A stretch of 64,000 bases of DNA from CAVZXS01 sp963779325 (GCA_963779325.1 CAVZXS010000022.1:124001-188000); one strand, 5' to 3'; positions 1 to 8,882 are shown, counted from the stretch's first letter. Made by a program: numbers and translations. Notes: generated by a model from the sequence alone, not told the origin.

Positions 1-1452
1 AAACGTGTATTTGAGTTTTTTGATTTTATTACATTGGATGACGGTGAAGCGCCTGTTGAAAATTTGATAGCCCATATAGAAGGAAGAAAGACGATTGATG
101 AATTGAAGAGAACATTTACTTTAATTAAAAATAAAGTTACTTATATAAATAATGCAGCTTGTACCGACTATAAACAAGGACAGGTGGGTACGCCTGATTA
201 CAGTGATTTTTTATTGGATAAATATATTTCGGCCATTGAAGTGGTGAATCCCATGCACCGCTTATGGAGCGACGGCCGATGGAATAAACTGACGATGGCG
301 CACGGCTGTTATTGGGGAAAATGTACTTTCTGCGATATTTCATTGGACTATATAAAATTGTACGAACCTGTTGCCGCATCATTACTCTGCGACCGGATGG
401 AAGAAATAATTACTCAAACCGGTGAGAACGGTTTTCATTTTGTAGATGAAGCGGCGCCGCCGGTATTGATGCGTGCATTGGCATTGGAAATAATCAAAAG
501 AAAACTTGTTGTAAGCTGGTGGACGAATATCCGTTTTGAAAAAAGCTTTACGTTTGATTTGTGTTTACTGTTAAAAGCATCGGGTTGTATTGCCGTATCG
601 GGCGGATTGGAAGTAGCATCTGATCGATTACTTGAACTGATACAAAAAGGAATTACTGTGGCGCAGGTAGCAAGAGTAAACAGAAACTTTACTGAAGCAG
701 GCATTATGGTGCATGCTTATTTAATGTACGGTTTCCCTACACAAACAGCGCAAGAGACTATTGATTCTTTGGAAATGGTAAGGCAAATGTTTAAAGCAGG
801 TATTTTGCAATCGGCATTCTGGCATTTATTTACCATGACGGCACACAGCCCGGTGGGTATGGATCCTAAAAAGTATAAAGTAAGAAAAGAAACAACGGCC
901 ACAGGTACATTCGCTAATAATGATATTGTGCATATTGACCCGACAGGTACCGATCATGAGGCATTCAGTTTTGGATTGAAAAAATCATTACTTAATTATA
1001 TGCACGGCATCGGGTTGGATGAACCCTTAAAAAAATGGTTTGATCCGGTAACGATGGGGTTTAAAACGCCAAAGACAACTATATCTCCCGATTATATTTT
1101 GAATGCAATAAAAGAAGATGAGCTGCCGGTATTTAAACCTTCGGCGAAAATTGTTTGGTTGGGTCATACTCCAACAATAACGTACTTCACACAATCAAAA
1201 AAAGGAAATACAAGAGAAATGGCGGCTATTTCTTTTATAACTAAAAAAGAAACGCATAAAATACAGGTACCCAAAAACCAAGGCAATTGGTTTATCGCTA
1301 TGCTAAAAAAATTATCGATAGGTAATATAAAAATATATACCCTGCAGGAAGTAAAAAAAGATTATGAAGCGGCGGGCCGGGAAGATTTTGAATTGTTTTG
1401 GGATAATAAACCCGTGAGTACTTTAAAAAAATATGGCTTACTGAGTTTGTAA
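1..1452 (+). CDS. B12-binding-type radical SAM protein (5' end cut off)
   Basis: The reading frame is open from base 1, so the start lies outside the window; the TTG at 34 is internal. The first residues (DFITLDDGEAP) are the usual junction between a cobalamin-binding Rossmann domain and a radical SAM barrel, so the missing part is probably the B12 domain. The iron-sulfur cysteines are codons 307, 322 and 331 in HGCYWGKCTFCD. The spacing is CX4CX2C, one residue longer than the canonical CX3CX2C. A conserved MVHAYLMYGFPTQT stretch follows, typical of the barrel's later strands. These proteins bind a 4Fe-4S cluster and cleave S-adenosylmethionine; the substrate here cannot be told. It converges on the helicase gene with a 13-base gap. 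The family is secure, the reaction is not. Confidence 0.8.
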   Translation, partial: KRVFEFFDFITLDDGEAPVENLIAHIEGRKTIDELKRTFTLIKNKVTYINNAACTDYKQGQVGTPDYSDFLLDKYISAIEVVNPMHRLWSDGRWNKLTMAHGCYWGKCTFCDISLDYIKLYEPVAASLLCDRMEEIITQTGENGFHFVDEAAPPVLMRALALEIIKRKLVVSWWTNIRFEKSFTFDLCLLLKASGCIAVSGGLEVASDRLLELIQKGITVAQVARVNRNFTEAGIMVHAYLMYGFPTQTAQETIDSLEMVRQMFKAGILQSAFWHLFTMTAHSPVGMDPKKYKVRKETTATGTFANNDIVHIDPTGTDHEAFSFGLKKSLLNYMHGIGLDEPLKKWFDPVTMGFKTPKTTISPDYILNAIKEDELPVFKPSAKIVWLGHTPTITYFTQSKKGNTREMAAISFITKKETHKIQVPKNQGNWFIAMLKKLSIGNIKIYTLQEVKKDYEAAGREDFELFWDNKPVSTLKKYGLLSL

Positions 1453-1465
1453 AAATGCCGGGCTT

Positions 1466-2788
1466 TTATTTCGCCACATCAATCTTTACTTTCTTATTTT
1501 TTATTTTTTGGTCTTTGATCATTTGCAAGGTATGACTCACTTTTACCTTTCGTACGGCTGCGAAGCTGAAAAAATCTTTTACTTCTATCAACCCGATATC
1601 TTCTTTTTTCAGCTCGCCGCGGTTGCTTAGGAAACCTACGATATCAATTTTATTTACTTTGTCTTTTTTACCCGCAGCTATAAACAAGGTAGACCATTTT
1701 GGTTTTTCCGGTAATTCATATTTGTCTGAAAGATCGATCTGCTCCGCATCTGCATTGATATACGGCGGCAGTTTTTCTTCGGGAGAAAGAATAAGAATAG
1801 CGGTGCCGCTTGCTTCCATACGTGCTGTCCGTCCGTTGCGATGTGTAAATATTTCTTCCGAACCCGGTAAATGATAATGAATAATGTAACGAATATTGGG
1901 AATGTCCAAACCGCGGGAAGCCAAATCGGTTGTGACTAATACATTGGCTGTACCATTTCTGAATTTACACAAGGCGCTGTCTCTTTCTCTTTGTTCCAAG
2001 GCGCCGTGATAAAATTCATTTACGATGCCTTTTTCTTTCAGGTATTCACTTGTCCGCTCTACCGATTCGCGGTGATTACAAAATATAATAGCCGAGCGGT
2101 TGCCCAACATACAAAGCAAATTGAACAATGTATTCAGTTTATCTCTACCATCACTCTGTACAATTTGAATGGCTAAAGCAGCGGCGCTTTCCTTTTTTAA
2201 AAAGTTTAATCTTTTCGAGGAGGTCAGCCCGATAAATGCGGGAATGGCTACGGCTTCAGTAGCAGAAGTAAGTATTCTTTTTTTAATATTTTTTAGTGAA
2301 CCGATTATAAAAGACATTTCATCTTGAAAACCTAATTCCAATGATTTATCAAATTCGTCCAGCACCAGTGTTTCAATTGTATCTACGGTAATATTTCCCC
2401 TGCGAATGTGATCGGCTAATCTGCCGGGTGTACCGATGAGCAGGGCGGGAGGTTGTTTTAAATTATTTTCTTCGGTTTCTCTTAAATGACCGCCGTAGCA
2501 ACAGGTAACTTTAAACTCGGTTCCCATTTTTTTAAATACCTGCTCTATTTGCAATGCCAATTCCCGGGATGGTACAATAACGATGGCTTGCGATTTCAGG
2601 TTATCTTTTTCCAGCAAATTCAATATGGGTAATAAAAATGCCAGCGTCTTACCCGTGCCGGTATTGGCCAGCAGAATAATGTCATTGTATTTTTCCACTG
2701 CTTCGCCCGCCGCTACCTGCATTTCATTCAGGGCGTCAATTTCAAAATTGGCGAGTATCTTTTCTATCGACTTTATTTTCTTTTCCAT
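1466..2788 (-). CDS. dbpA: DEAD-box RNA helicase, DbpA-like
   Basis: ATP-dependent RNA helicase of about 440 residues. Visible motifs in order: Q motif (ALNEMQ), Walker A ANTGTGKT, Ia PSRELALQ, Ib GTPGRLADH, motif II DEFD (in place of DEAD), motif III SAT, motif V ATDLASRGLDIP and motif VI HRNGRTARM (normally HRIGRTGR). The last ~70 residues (from NKIDIVGFLSNRGELKK) match the DbpA RNA-binding domain, which in other bacteria targets 23S rRNA hairpin 92 during large-subunit assembly. I place the start at 2788 (MEKKIKSIEKIL); the frame is open to 2872, but the extra 28 residues look non-coding. It is transcribed towards the radical SAM gene. The specific name dbpA is inferred from the C-terminal domain. 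Confidence 0.85.
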   Translation of the reverse strand: MEKKIKSIEKILANFEIDALNEMQVAAGEAVEKYNDIILLANTGTGKTLAFLLPILNLLEKDNLKSQAIVIVPSRELALQIEQVFKKMGTEFKVTCCYGGHLRETEENNLKQPPALLIGTPGRLADHIRRGNITVDTIETLVLDEFDKSLELGFQDEMSFIIGSLKNIKKRILTSATEAVAIPAFIGLTSSKRLNFLKKESAAALAIQIVQSDGRDKLNTLFNLLCMLGNRSAIIFCNHRESVERTSEYLKEKGIVNEFYHGALEQRERDSALCKFRNGTANVLVTTDLASRGLDIPNIRYIIHYHLPGSEEIFTHRNGRTARMEASGTAILILSPEEKLPPYINADAEQIDLSDKYELPEKPKWSTLFIAAGKKDKVNKIDIVGFLSNRGELKKEDIGLIEVKDFFSFAAVRKVKVSHTLQMIKDQKIKNKKVKIDVAK

Positions 2789-2871
2789 TTGTGCAAATGT
2801 AAGCAAGTTTGGTTCAGTGGTTTTTATTAAATGAACTGATCCTGCAATGTCATTCAAACTTACGCAGAGCA

Positions 2872-2940
2872 ATTACCCACCCCTTGCGAAGATTTTTTAT
2901 GCGAAATCTCTCATGCCCCTCCGAAGGATGGGATGGAAAG
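2872..2940. repeat. Intergenic palindromic repeat, copy 1
   Basis: The sequence begins ACCCACCCC and ends with the imperfect hairpin CCCCTCC-GAA-GGATGGG. The same arrangement recurs at 10101-10165 with a perfect CCCCTCC-CGC-GGAGGGG hairpin. It lies just upstream of the helicase start and does not look like coding sequence. Confidence 0.5.
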
Positions 2941-3049
2941 CCTGAACAATTGAAGAAATTTAAAAACCGACTGCTGCAAAAATTTGAAATACTACCCATT
3001 GCCGTCATGGCCGCTATATTTTAAAAACATAACTGTTATCTTCGTCGAC

Positions 3050-3524
3050 ATGAAAGCTGCAACGGTCCACGAAATAAAACAGGAGCTATCTGCCATAAAA
3101 CAAGCATGAGTTGGTGACGCTGTGTTTGCGATTGGCCAAATTTAAAAAAGAAAACAAAGAGCTGCTTACTTACTTGTTGTTTGAAGCGCATGATGAGAAA
3201 GGATTTATTGCGGGTGTTAAAAAAGAGATTGATGATTTGTTTGCAGAGATTAATCAATCGCAGTTGTATTTTGCAAAAAAGAGCCTGCGAAAAATAGTTC
3301 GTATCATCAATAAATATTGCCGTTACAGCGATGCCAAAGAAACTGAAGTAGAACTTCACCTGCATTTTTGTATGGTGCTGAAAGAAAGTTCTATCCCGAT
3401 AAAGCAGAATGCGGTAATCAATAACTTATATCAATCAGAATTAAAGAAAATAAACATTGTAGTAAAAACTCTGCACGAAGATTTGCAGTATGATTATTTA
3501 AAAGAATTGGATTTATTAAAATAA
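3050..3524 (+). pseudogene. Small conserved Bacteroidota protein, frame-broken near its N-terminus
   Basis: A protein of about 157 residues, rich in lysine and helical heptads, with no domain I can name. The ATG at 3050 opens MKAATVHEIKQELSAIKQ and then hits a TGA at 3107. The frame one base further on reads HELVTLCLRLAKFKKENKEL and stays open to the stop at 3524. Joining them needs one base removed at about 3104-3108 (CAAGCATGAG), which suggests an indel and not two genes. If the break is real, translation could only restart at TTG 3111 or GTG 3114. A TATCTTCG box at 3037-3044 resembles the Bacteroidota -7 element but sits very close to the ATG. hutI follows after 30 bases in the same direction. 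Function unknown. Confidence 0.6.
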
Positions 3525-3554
3525 ATATCTTTAAGCATCGGATAAAAAAAGATA

Positions 3555-4847
3555 ATGAGCAGTACCGTCATCACCAATATAAAACAACTTGCCGGTGTAA
3601 GAGAAGAAACTCAATTGCTTCGGGGAAAGGATTTGGCGGTACTGCCGACAATTGAAAATGCTTACCTGATTATTGAGGATGATACTATAGCCGGCTACGG
3701 AGCAAATGAAAGACCTGCCGAGCACAATAGCAGTACTTCCTTCAAATATTATTGATGCTGCGGGTCAAATTATTCTTCCTGCCTGGTGCGATAGTCATAC
3801 GCATCTTGTATTTGCAGCCGGCAGGGAAGAAGAGTTTGTAGATAAAATAAAAGGGTTGTCGTATGCTGAAATTGCTGCAAAGGGCGGCGGTATTTTAAAT
3901 TCGGCAAAAAAATTAAATGAAACAACGGAAGATGAACTTTTTAATCTTGCATGGAAAAGATTGGAAGAAGTAAGCAGGTTAGGTACCGGCGCCATAGAAA
4001 TAAAAAGTGGTTACGGGTTAACCGTTGAAGGCGAATTAAAAATGCTGCGTGTAATAAAAAAATTAAAAGAGAAATCCAATCTGCTCATCAAAGCTACTTT
4101 TCTCGGTGCGCACACTTATCCGTTGCAGTATAAAGAAAATCACAGGGGATATATTGATTTAATTATTAATGAAATGCTGCCGGTTATTGCAAAGAAAAAT
4201 TAGCTGATTATATTGATGTGTTTTGCGAAACGGGTTTCTTTTCACCTGAAGAAATGGAAACAATTTGTAAAGCGGGTATGGCCTATGGCCTTAAACCAAA
4301 ACTGCATGTCAACCAACTTAACTCAATAGGAGGAATAGAATCCGGTATAAAACTAAACGCCGTTTCATTGGATCATTTAGAGACGATGACGGATGAAGAT
4401 ATCAGCCTGCTTGCAAAGGCGGGCTCCATTGGGACTATGTTGCCTGCTGCCGCTTTCTTTTTGCGTTTGCCTTTTCAACCCGCTCGAAAATTAATTGATG
4501 CAGGTTGCGCCGTTGCCCTGGCATCTGACTATAACCCGGGCTCATCGCCAAGCGGTAATATGAATTTGGTAATAGCCATGAGTTGTATACAAATGAAAAT
4601 GCTGCCCGAAGAAGCTATAAACGCGGCTACTATTAACGGCGCTTATGCTATGGAATTGCAAAATGAATTAGGTAGTATTAGTATTGGTAAAAAAGCAAAC
4701 CTGATTTTCACAAAACCAATATCTTCCCCGGCTTATCTTCCTTATTCGTTTGGCAGCAATTTGATTGACAAGGTAATGGTGAAAGGAGAATTTTTGCCCC
4801 CGTCCCCGTCCGTACCTGCACGGGCGGAATCTAAAGGGGTGTATTGA
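3555..4847 (+). pseudogene. hutI: Imidazolonepropionase (HutI), two frame breaks
   Basis: Cytoplasmic metal-dependent amidohydrolase that opens 4-imidazolone-5-propanoate to N-formimino-L-glutamate, the third step of histidine degradation. Three consecutive frames together give the whole enzyme. Frame 1 carries the N-terminal strands. Frame 2 (from about 3706) carries the metal motif DSHTHLVFA, EIKSGYGL and FLGAHTYP. Frame 3 (from about 4195) carries HVNQLNSIGG and the metal aspartate in SDYNPGSSPSGNM. The breaks lie near GCAAATGAAA (3702-3710) and in the A-run of AAAGAAAAATTAG (4192-4204). Removing one base at the second break restores KLADYIDVFCETGFF. The natural C-terminus is probably near KGEFL; the last ~18 residues run into a palindromic repeat. 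A TATCTTTA box at 3526-3533 may be the promoter. hutG lies 4 kb downstream on the same strand. Very likely an intact gene with assembly indels. Confidence 0.85.
4805..4827. repeat. Palindromic repeat overlapping the hutI 3' end
   Basis: CCGTCCGT (4806-4813) pairs with ACGGGCGG (4820-4827) with one G-T pair, and an outer CCCC (4797-4800) faces AAAGGGG at about 4834-4840. The repeat is translated as the odd HutI tail PPSPSVPARAESKGVY, so it appears to have landed on or replaced the original stop region. Confidence 0.5.
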
Positions 4848-4919
4848 TCTTTCTGCTGTTTTGGAGTATTCTTACATCAGTTCGTAGAATTTATAGTCAA
4901 ACCATAAGATTGCAGTTTG

Positions 4920-4954
4920 CCTGCCCGCGAACCCTTTTACAGTTCACGGACAGG
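4920..4954. repeat. Intergenic palindrome between hutI and the H1-like gene
   Basis: Arms CCTGCCCGCGAAC (4920-4932) and GTTCACGGACAGG (4942-4954) pair over 13 positions with two G-T-type mismatches around a 9-base loop. It lies between two converging genes and may also help to end transcription, although no T-run follows. Confidence 0.5.
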
Positions 4955-4987
4955 TAAAGGCTGCTATTAGTAGTCGCAGTATTTTTT

Positions 4988-5482
4988 TTACATAACAATA
5001 CCGCCGCTACCGTTATTTTGAGAGTTATCAATGTCCATATTATCATTAACAATCTGCGGTTGTTCTGCCGGCATGTCTACTACAGGTGTTACTACCGGCT
5101 CGGGAAATAACATAGGCGCCTGAACGGGAACCGGCTTAGGAGCTGCGGGCTTCTTAACTATTTTTGCTACAGGCTTTGGTTTTGCAATTACATTCTTTTT
5201 AGCAACTGCTTTTTTAACCGGCGCTTTCTTTTTCGGCACGGCTCTTTTTACTGCTTTCTTTTTTACTGCTGCTTTTTTTATTATCTTTTTTTTAGCTACC
5301 GATTTCTTAGCGGCTTTTCTTTTTGGCGCAGCTTTTTTTACAACTCGACGGGCTGCTTTTTTAGCTGCTTTCTTTTTTGGCGCTGCTTTTTTCTTAGCCG
5401 CTTTTTTTACTATTTTTTTCTTTGCTGCCGGTTTAGCTTTTTTTGCTTTGGCGGGTTTGCGGGTTTTCTTTTTTAAAGCCAT
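4988..5482 (-). CDS. Histone H1-like lysine/alanine-rich protein
   Basis: 164 residues. Residues 1-115 are almost only Lys, Ala, Pro, Val and Arg in repeats such as KKAAPKKKAAKK, resembling the C-terminal domain of eukaryotic histone H1 and bacterial H1-like nucleoid proteins. Residues 116-164 are a contrasting Pro/Val then acidic Asn/Asp tail (DNMDIDNSQNNGSGG). A highly basic, unstructured protein of this kind would be expected to bind DNA non-specifically and compact it. There is no globular domain. ATG at 5482 is the only reasonable start. It converges on hutI and is followed upstream by a 340-base gap. DNA binding is inferred from composition only. Confidence 0.75.
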   Translation of the reverse strand: MALKKKTRKPAKAKKAKPAAKKKIVKKAAKKKAAPKKKAAKKAARRVVKKAAPKRKAAKKSVAKKKIIKKAAVKKKAVKRAVPKKKAPVKKAVAKKNVIAKPKPVAKIVKKPAAPKPVPVQAPMLFPEPVVTPVVDMPAEQPQIVNDNMDIDNSQNNGSGGIVM

Positions 5483-5614
5483 ACGATGAATTTTTATGAA
5501 AGGTTAAATAATGATTTTCCTGATTGCATGAAGTTACAGAGTTATATAAAATAAAACATCAAAGTCTATTTCTTTATTGTAAAGAATCTATAAGAAAGTA
5601 TCGGTCTAAAAATA

Positions 5615-5817
5615 TCAGGTGTTGATCTTTTTCTGTTCCTCTTTGGCTTGGGCAAACCAATTGTGATTATCACATAGCTCGACATCGCTCAAATGGGGAT
5701 ATCCATCTAACATTTCTTTCAGTACCTGCTTTGTGCTTCGGAGTGACGATTATTGCCGGCGGAAAAGCAGATGTATTGGTATGTATATTTTTTTCAATTG
5801 TAATAATGTGATGTATG
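5615..5817 (-). pseudogene. Possible remnant of a coding sequence in the gap after the molybdenum hydroxylase
   Basis: The 342-base gap 5483-5824 has no intact gene. Its minus strand carries two protein-like stretches in different frames: SAFPPAIIVTP (about 5745-5780), then KEMLDGYPHLSDVELC running on to a TGA at 5615-5617. Both look like real protein composition, but there is no start codon and the frames need one shift to join. It begins right after the stop of the hydroxylase gene, so it may be the relic or the broken 3' cistron of that operon. I cannot name a family. Confidence 0.3.
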
Positions 5818-5824
5818 GTAGTTC

Positions 5825-7975
5825 TTAAAAGGCCTTAGCGGGTTTAAAAGGCGGTTCATCCATAAACGGTTGATTTTTCAAACGTACTCCCGTTGCTTTA
5901 AAAATAGCATTTGCTACCGCACCACCGGTTGGCGGCAGTGCCGGTTCGCCCAAGCCCGTAGGATCAATTCCGTTATCTACAAAATGTGCTTCTATTTCAG
6001 GAATTTCTTTCATGCGAATAAGCCGGTAAGTATCAAAATTCTTTTGCCCGGGTATGCCATCTTTGAAACTTAGTTTTCCAAACATGGCATGCCCGTAGCC
6101 GTCTACAATGCCGCCCATTACCTGTTGTAAGGCGCCGCTTTTGTTAATCACTTCTCCGCAATCCGCTACGGCATATATTTTTTTTACTGACGGCGTTTTG
6201 CCGTTCATTACTACATCACATACCTGCGCTACATAAGAAGCATGAGAAAAGTAAACACTGAAACCCTGCGAAACTCCCTTCTTGCTTCCCCATCCCGATT
6301 TTTCGGCAACCTGTTTAATTACAGTTTCCATCCGGTCAATATTGTATTTGATTTGACCAACAGGTTTTGTTTTTGCTTTTTGTAAAAGCTCCAGTCGAAA
6401 CTGTACCGGGTCTTTTCCGGCGGCCATCGCTACTTCATCTATAAAACCTTGCTCTGCGAATGCTAAAAAATTAGTAACCGGGGCCCGCCATGCACCGGTA
6501 GTGATGGGGGATATATGCTCTACCGAATCAATCAAAAGATTATCAACGGCGCCGGATGGAAAATTGTCTTCACGGGTCGGGTTATTTACATTAATGCCTA
6601 CACCGCGCAGTTTATAACCAATTAAATTTCCCTGTGCATCCAATGCTGCTTCAAAACGATAACGCACTGCCGGCCGGTAACTTCCACCGGTCATATCGTC
6701 TTCCCGACTCCAGATCAGTTTAATAGGTTTTTTAATAATGCTTGATAATTCAGCCGCTTCTAATACATAATCGAATTTAAGCCGTCTTCCAAAACCTCCT
6801 CCCAGCCGGGTAATGTTTACGGTGATTTTATCTTCCGGGATATTTAATAATTTAGAAACAGCCTCACGGGCACGGGCAGGCGTTTGCGTAGGCCCTGTTA
6901 ACTCCACACCATCCGGTCGCACATCCGCGAAAAAATTCATAGGCTCCATCGGGTTATGCGGAATAAAGGGACACTGGTATTCACTGGTTATAATTTTAGC
7001 CGCATTCTTAAAAGCTGTTTCCACATCGCCGTCTTTTCTGCGTACATCTGTTTTTTTGCCGTCCATCAGCGAAAGAAATAATTGATTATGATCTTCAGTG
7101 CTCTCAATATTTCCGTCTTTTTCGTATTCAACTTTTACCGTCTTTCTTGCTTTCATTATTTCCCAGGTAGATTTTCCTACTACGGCTACATTGTTTTTAA
7201 AAGTGACCACATCAATAATTCCCGGCATTGCTTTGGCAGCCGCATCATCTACCGATTTTATTTTTGTACCAAAAGCCGGCGGACGCAGCAGCATGGCAAA
7301 CACCATTCCTTCACGGTAAACATCCAAACCAAAAATTCCTTTGCCGGTAATGATATTTTTATTTTCAACATTCCTCACGGAGGTTCCTATAATTTTAAAA
7401 TCTTTCCGGTTTTTGAGAGGTACATCAGCCGGTAAAGTCACTTTAGAAGCTTCTTCGGCCAGTTCACCATACCCCAATTTTTTTCCTGTCTTAGCATGTA
7501 TCACAAAACCTTTAGCGGTGGCACATTCCGCGGCATCCACATTCCAACGCTTGGCAGCAGCAGCTACTAATAAATGCCTGGCCGATGCACCTGCCACTCT
7601 TAATCTTTTCCAGGAATGCGGTATGGCGCCGCTGCCGCCGGTTAACTGGCGATCAAACTTTACTGTATCCAGCGGAGCTTGTATTACTTTTATCTTGCTC
7701 CAATCAGCATCCAGTTCTTCGGCTACAATCATGGGAAATGATGTCATGATATTTTGACCCAATTCCGGGTTAGGCGATAAAACGGTAATCGTTCCGTCCG
7801 TAGCTATCGACAAATAACTATTAAAACCAAGATCGCCTGCAAAGCTCGCCTTGTTCACAATTACAGGTGTCTGTGCTTCTACACTAAACCAACTAAAGCC
7901 CAGCAGCAGGCCGCTGCCGGAGATAGAAGTTATTTTTATAAACTCTCTTCTGCTTGTTTTATTTGAGGTTGTCAT
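5825..7975 (-). CDS. Molybdopterin-binding subunit of a periplasmic aldehyde/isoquinoline-type oxidoreductase
   Basis: 716 residues, xanthine dehydrogenase family large subunit of the IorB/aldehyde-dehydrogenase type. The N-terminus has a twin-arginine export signal (SRREFIK, Arg9-Arg10, then a hydrophobic stretch ending SVEAQ), so the folded cofactor-loaded enzyme is exported by Tat. The molybdopterin-binding signature LGGGFGRR and the catalytic-glutamate region GLGEPALPPTGGAVANA near residue 680 are present. Family members hydroxylate N-heterocycles or oxidise aldehydes using a Mo cofactor; the substrate is unknown here. It starts 3 bases after the stop of the 2Fe-2S subunit, so the two are one operon. 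No cytochrome c subunit follows, so the electron acceptor is not evident. Confidence 0.9.
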   Translation of the reverse strand: MTTSNKTSRREFIKITSISGSGLLLGFSWFSVEAQTPVIVNKASFAGDLGFNSYLSIATDGTITVLSPNPELGQNIMTSFPMIVAEELDADWSKIKVIQAPLDTVKFDRQLTGGSGAIPHSWKRLRVAGASARHLLVAAAAKRWNVDAAECATAKGFVIHAKTGKKLGYGELAEEASKVTLPADVPLKNRKDFKIIGTSVRNVENKNIITGKGIFGLDVYREGMVFAMLLRPPAFGTKIKSVDDAAAKAMPGIIDVVTFKNNVAVVGKSTWEIMKARKTVKVEYEKDGNIESTEDHNQLFLSLMDGKKTDVRRKDGDVETAFKNAAKIITSEYQCPFIPHNPMEPMNFFADVRPDGVELTGPTQTPARAREAVSKLLNIPEDKITVNITRLGGGFGRRLKFDYVLEAAELSSIIKKPIKLIWSREDDMTGGSYRPAVRYRFEAALDAQGNLIGYKLRGVGINVNNPTREDNFPSGAVDNLLIDSVEHISPITTGAWRAPVTNFLAFAEQGFIDEVAMAAGKDPVQFRLELLQKAKTKPVGQIKYNIDRMETVIKQVAEKSGWGSKKGVSQGFSVYFSHASYVAQVCDVVMNGKTPSVKKIYAVADCGEVINKSGALQQVMGGIVDGYGHAMFGKLSFKDGIPGQKNFDTYRLIRMKEIPEIEAHFVDNGIDPTGLGEPALPPTGGAVANAIFKATGVRLKNQPFMDEPPFKPAKAF

Positions 7976-7978
7976 GTG

Positions 7979-8437
7979 TTAGATTTTTTTACTTGCAGAT
8001 TTTACAGCTTCGCGAATACGGTGGTAAGCACCGCAACGGCAAATATTGCCGTGCATGGCATCATCAATTTGCTGATTGGTAGGTTTGGGATTTCGTTTTA
8101 ATAATGCCGCGGCCGTCATTATCTGGCCGGCCTGGCAATAACCGCATTGCGGCACATCCACTTCATCCCATGCCAGTTGTACGGGATGATTTCCGTTGGC
8201 AGACAAGCCTTCGATGGTGGTAATTTTTGATGACTTTATTGCTGAAACGGGCAATACACAGGATCGGACAGGAGCACCATTTAAATGAACGGTACATGCT
8301 CCGCATTGCGCAATGCCGCAGCCGTATTTGGTACCAACCAAACCGAGATGATCTCTCAGTACCCATAAAAGCGGTGTATCGGCAGCCACCTCTGCTTTGT
8401 AATCCTTTCCGTTTATTTTAAGATTGTAGATTGCCAT
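7979..8437 (-). CDS. 2Fe-2S subunit of the molybdenum hydroxylase
   Basis: 152 residues, the usual size for IorA/CoxS-type subunits. The N-terminal plant-type ferredoxin domain has the cluster motif CGIAQCGACTVHL and a later RSC. The C-terminal helical 2Fe-2S domain has CGYCQAGQIM and GNICRCGAYHRI. It passes electrons from the molybdopterin subunit encoded directly downstream. There is no signal peptide of its own, so it is probably carried out by Tat together with the large subunit. First gene of the two-gene operon, with a 560-base non-coding region upstream. Family assignment is secure. Confidence 0.92.
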   Translation of the reverse strand: MAIYNLKINGKDYKAEVAADTPLLWVLRDHLGLVGTKYGCGIAQCGACTVHLNGAPVRSCVLPVSAIKSSKITTIEGLSANGNHPVQLAWDEVDVPQCGYCQAGQIMTAAALLKRNPKPTNQQIDDAMHGNICRCGAYHRIREAVKSASKKI

Positions 8438-8630
8438 GGGGGAGTAGTTTTATTTGGTAGTTTGAAGTTAGGCAAAAGCTATTGGTTCTTAAAAATCAGT
8501 TTTGCACAGGGTGGTTTTTTTTGTATGTTTAATTGTAGGTTTCCATAAAGAAGAATTATGAGCGGAGTTTCAACAAGGTTATGTTATATAGTTGGAACGA
8601 TAGTTATCGGCTCCGCATATAATAGAACCT

Positions 8631-8692
8631 GCGTTACAGATTCTCCACTCAGCTATGCTTCGTTCTCACAGGGCAGGCAGGGTGACAGCAGC
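8631..8692. repeat. Intergenic repeat-like segment A in the 8438-8997 gap
   Basis: The stretch from GCGTTACAGATTCTCC to CAGGGTGACAGCAG has the composition of dispersed Bacteroidota intergenic repeats. A 125-codon open frame at 8558-8935 runs through this and the next repeat and is not considered a gene. Apart from these two elements I see nothing else in the 560-base gap. Confidence 0.35.
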
Positions 8693-8804
8693 ACGTGGTT
8701 TTCAGTTTTGATACAATTCCACTCAGAATTTTTTTATTCATCATTTGCTCTTTCCACTTTTCCGTTTTTATACCGTTACTGTACAATCAACCTTTTACAA
8801 CTTG

Positions 8805-8882
8805 TCATGCTGAGGTACGAAGCATCCGGTACGCCACACTTCCGTACGGGATGCTTCATTTCGCTGCGCTCATTCAGCATGA
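8805..8882. repeat. Long palindromic repeat (hairpin) B
   Basis: Outer arms TCATGCTGA (8805-8813) and TCAGCATGA (8874-8882) pair perfectly. Inner arms GAAGCATCCGGTACG (8819-8833) and CGTACGGGATGCTTC (8843-8857) pair with one mismatch. The 78-base element would fold into one long stem. This GAAGCATCC/GGATGCTTC type is, from general knowledge, a common dispersed palindrome in Bacteroidota genomes. Confidence 0.65.

Noticed and set aside
2789..2872. N-terminal extension of the helicase
   Set aside because: The in-frame extension lacks helicase-like sequence; ATG 2788 gives the normal family start.
7341..7757. Plus-strand open frame opposite the molybdopterin subunit
   Set aside because: Shadow of a highly conserved coding strand; no start context or homology-like pattern.
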